From Candidatus Fibrimonadaceae bacterium (GTDB lineage: Bacteria > Fibrobacterota > Fibrobacteria > Fibrobacterales > Fibrobacteraceae), in contig JAITFN010000023.1 in NCBI GenBank assembly GCA_031281345.1, positions 1 to 41,900 of the forward strand: DNA of 41,900 nt. Reading direction: 5' to 3'. Under the pieces are notes generated by a model that was given only the letters and a program-made list of their open reading frames with translations, did not search any database and was not told the DNA's origin. Positions within the stretch are counted from its first letter, which is position 1; the number at the start of each line of letters is the position of its first letter. Shown here one piece after another: positions 41,789-41,900 of the stretch. Both the position numbers and the translations under genes were made by a program.

Positions 41789-41900
41789 CCTCGGCGGCGA
41801 CCTACTCTCCCGCACCATTTCGGTGAGGTACCATTGGCGGCAAGCGGCTTAACTTCCGTGTTCGGGAAGGGAACGGGTGTCTCCCGCCGCCTATAGCCGC
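41789..41900 (-). rRNA. rrf: 5S ribosomal RNA, 5' end cut by window edge
   Basis: The minus strand reads as a standard 5S rRNA: CACCCGTTCCCTTCCCGAAC, then ACGGAAGTTAAGC, the ATGGTAC loop region and GGGAGAGTAGGTCGCCGCC near the 3' end. The 3' strand of helix I (GCCGCCGAGG) would pair with CCTCGGCGGC at the 5' end, but only GCGGC is present, so about five bases lie beyond the window. The rRNA operon therefore runs leftward, with 23S and 16S to the right. It ends about 12 bases from the toxin gene stop. Confidence 0.95.

Noticed and set aside
1..41900. tRNA genes
   Set aside because: Reading the intergenic gaps by eye gave no cloverleaf or T-arm-like sequence; most gaps are too short to hold one.

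Overview
The window looks like a chromosomal segment from a member of the Fibrobacterota, probably an AT-rich, gut-associated, Gram-negative relative of Fibrobacter. The main evidence is a lipoprotein carrying the Fibrobacter succinogenes major paralogous (FISUMP) domain at 21611-22234. Supporting features are many small lipoproteins with SxC lipoboxes, a TonB-family protein, a TIR protein with a membrane anchor, and an Rpn/PD-(D/E)XK 'transposase-like' nuclease. This is inference from protein content; no database search was possible. Most of the window is ordinary housekeeping and envelope DNA. There is no prophage, CRISPR array, tRNA gene or large mobile element that I can see.

Layout: 55-1686 is gpmI with a likely terminator. 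1745-9746 is a tight six-gene + strand run: a short NuoG, the c-di-AMP phosphodiesterase PgpH, a polyprenyl diphosphate synthase, a papain-like lipoprotein, a beta-helix-like lipoprotein and a degenerate HD-GYP protein. It meets a REC-GGDEF diguanylate cyclase and a CoA transferase head-on (9743-12131). 12237-15813 holds a DUF2135-like lipoprotein, then TonB-like, TPR and a shortened glycosyltransferase. 15805-17747 has a CsgG-like and a flavin-reductase-like lipoprotein on the minus strand. 17787-20829 is a mini-ExbB, larB and a fused larC-larE, for nickel-pincer cofactor synthesis. 20826-25037 (minus) has an envelope protein, the FISUMP lipoprotein, trmJ, a triple-FKBP prolyl isomerase and a TIR membrane protein. 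25110-27806 carries a possible pseudo-receiver, a LysM-M23 peptidase and ddl. 27746-31719 (minus) is an atypical methyl-accepting-like receptor, tpiA, secG and a DUF2156 protein. 31897-33169 holds the Rpn-family gene and a small lipoprotein behind a 16-G homopolymer. 33248-38105 (minus) is nuoL-nuoM-nuoN. 38126-41050 is a BACON-like lipoprotein, trmB, an unknown protein, an outer-membrane protein and a coiled-coil protein. 41287-41776 is a ParE-type toxin-antitoxin pair next to the 3' part of an rRNA operon (5S rRNA, cut by the window edge).

How the genes work together: gpmI and tpiA serve glycolysis, and nuoG/nuoLMN belong to respiratory complex I. The CoA transferase fits acetate/succinate fermentation. 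The ddl, M23, PgpH and polyprenyl genes fit cell-envelope upkeep. The least ordinary features are the mini-ExbB/LarB/LarCE operon, the poly-G tract before a glycine-rich lipoprotein, a chemoreceptor without the kinase-control tip, and TATATT boxes placed only 6-10 bases before start codons, which suggests leaderless transcription.
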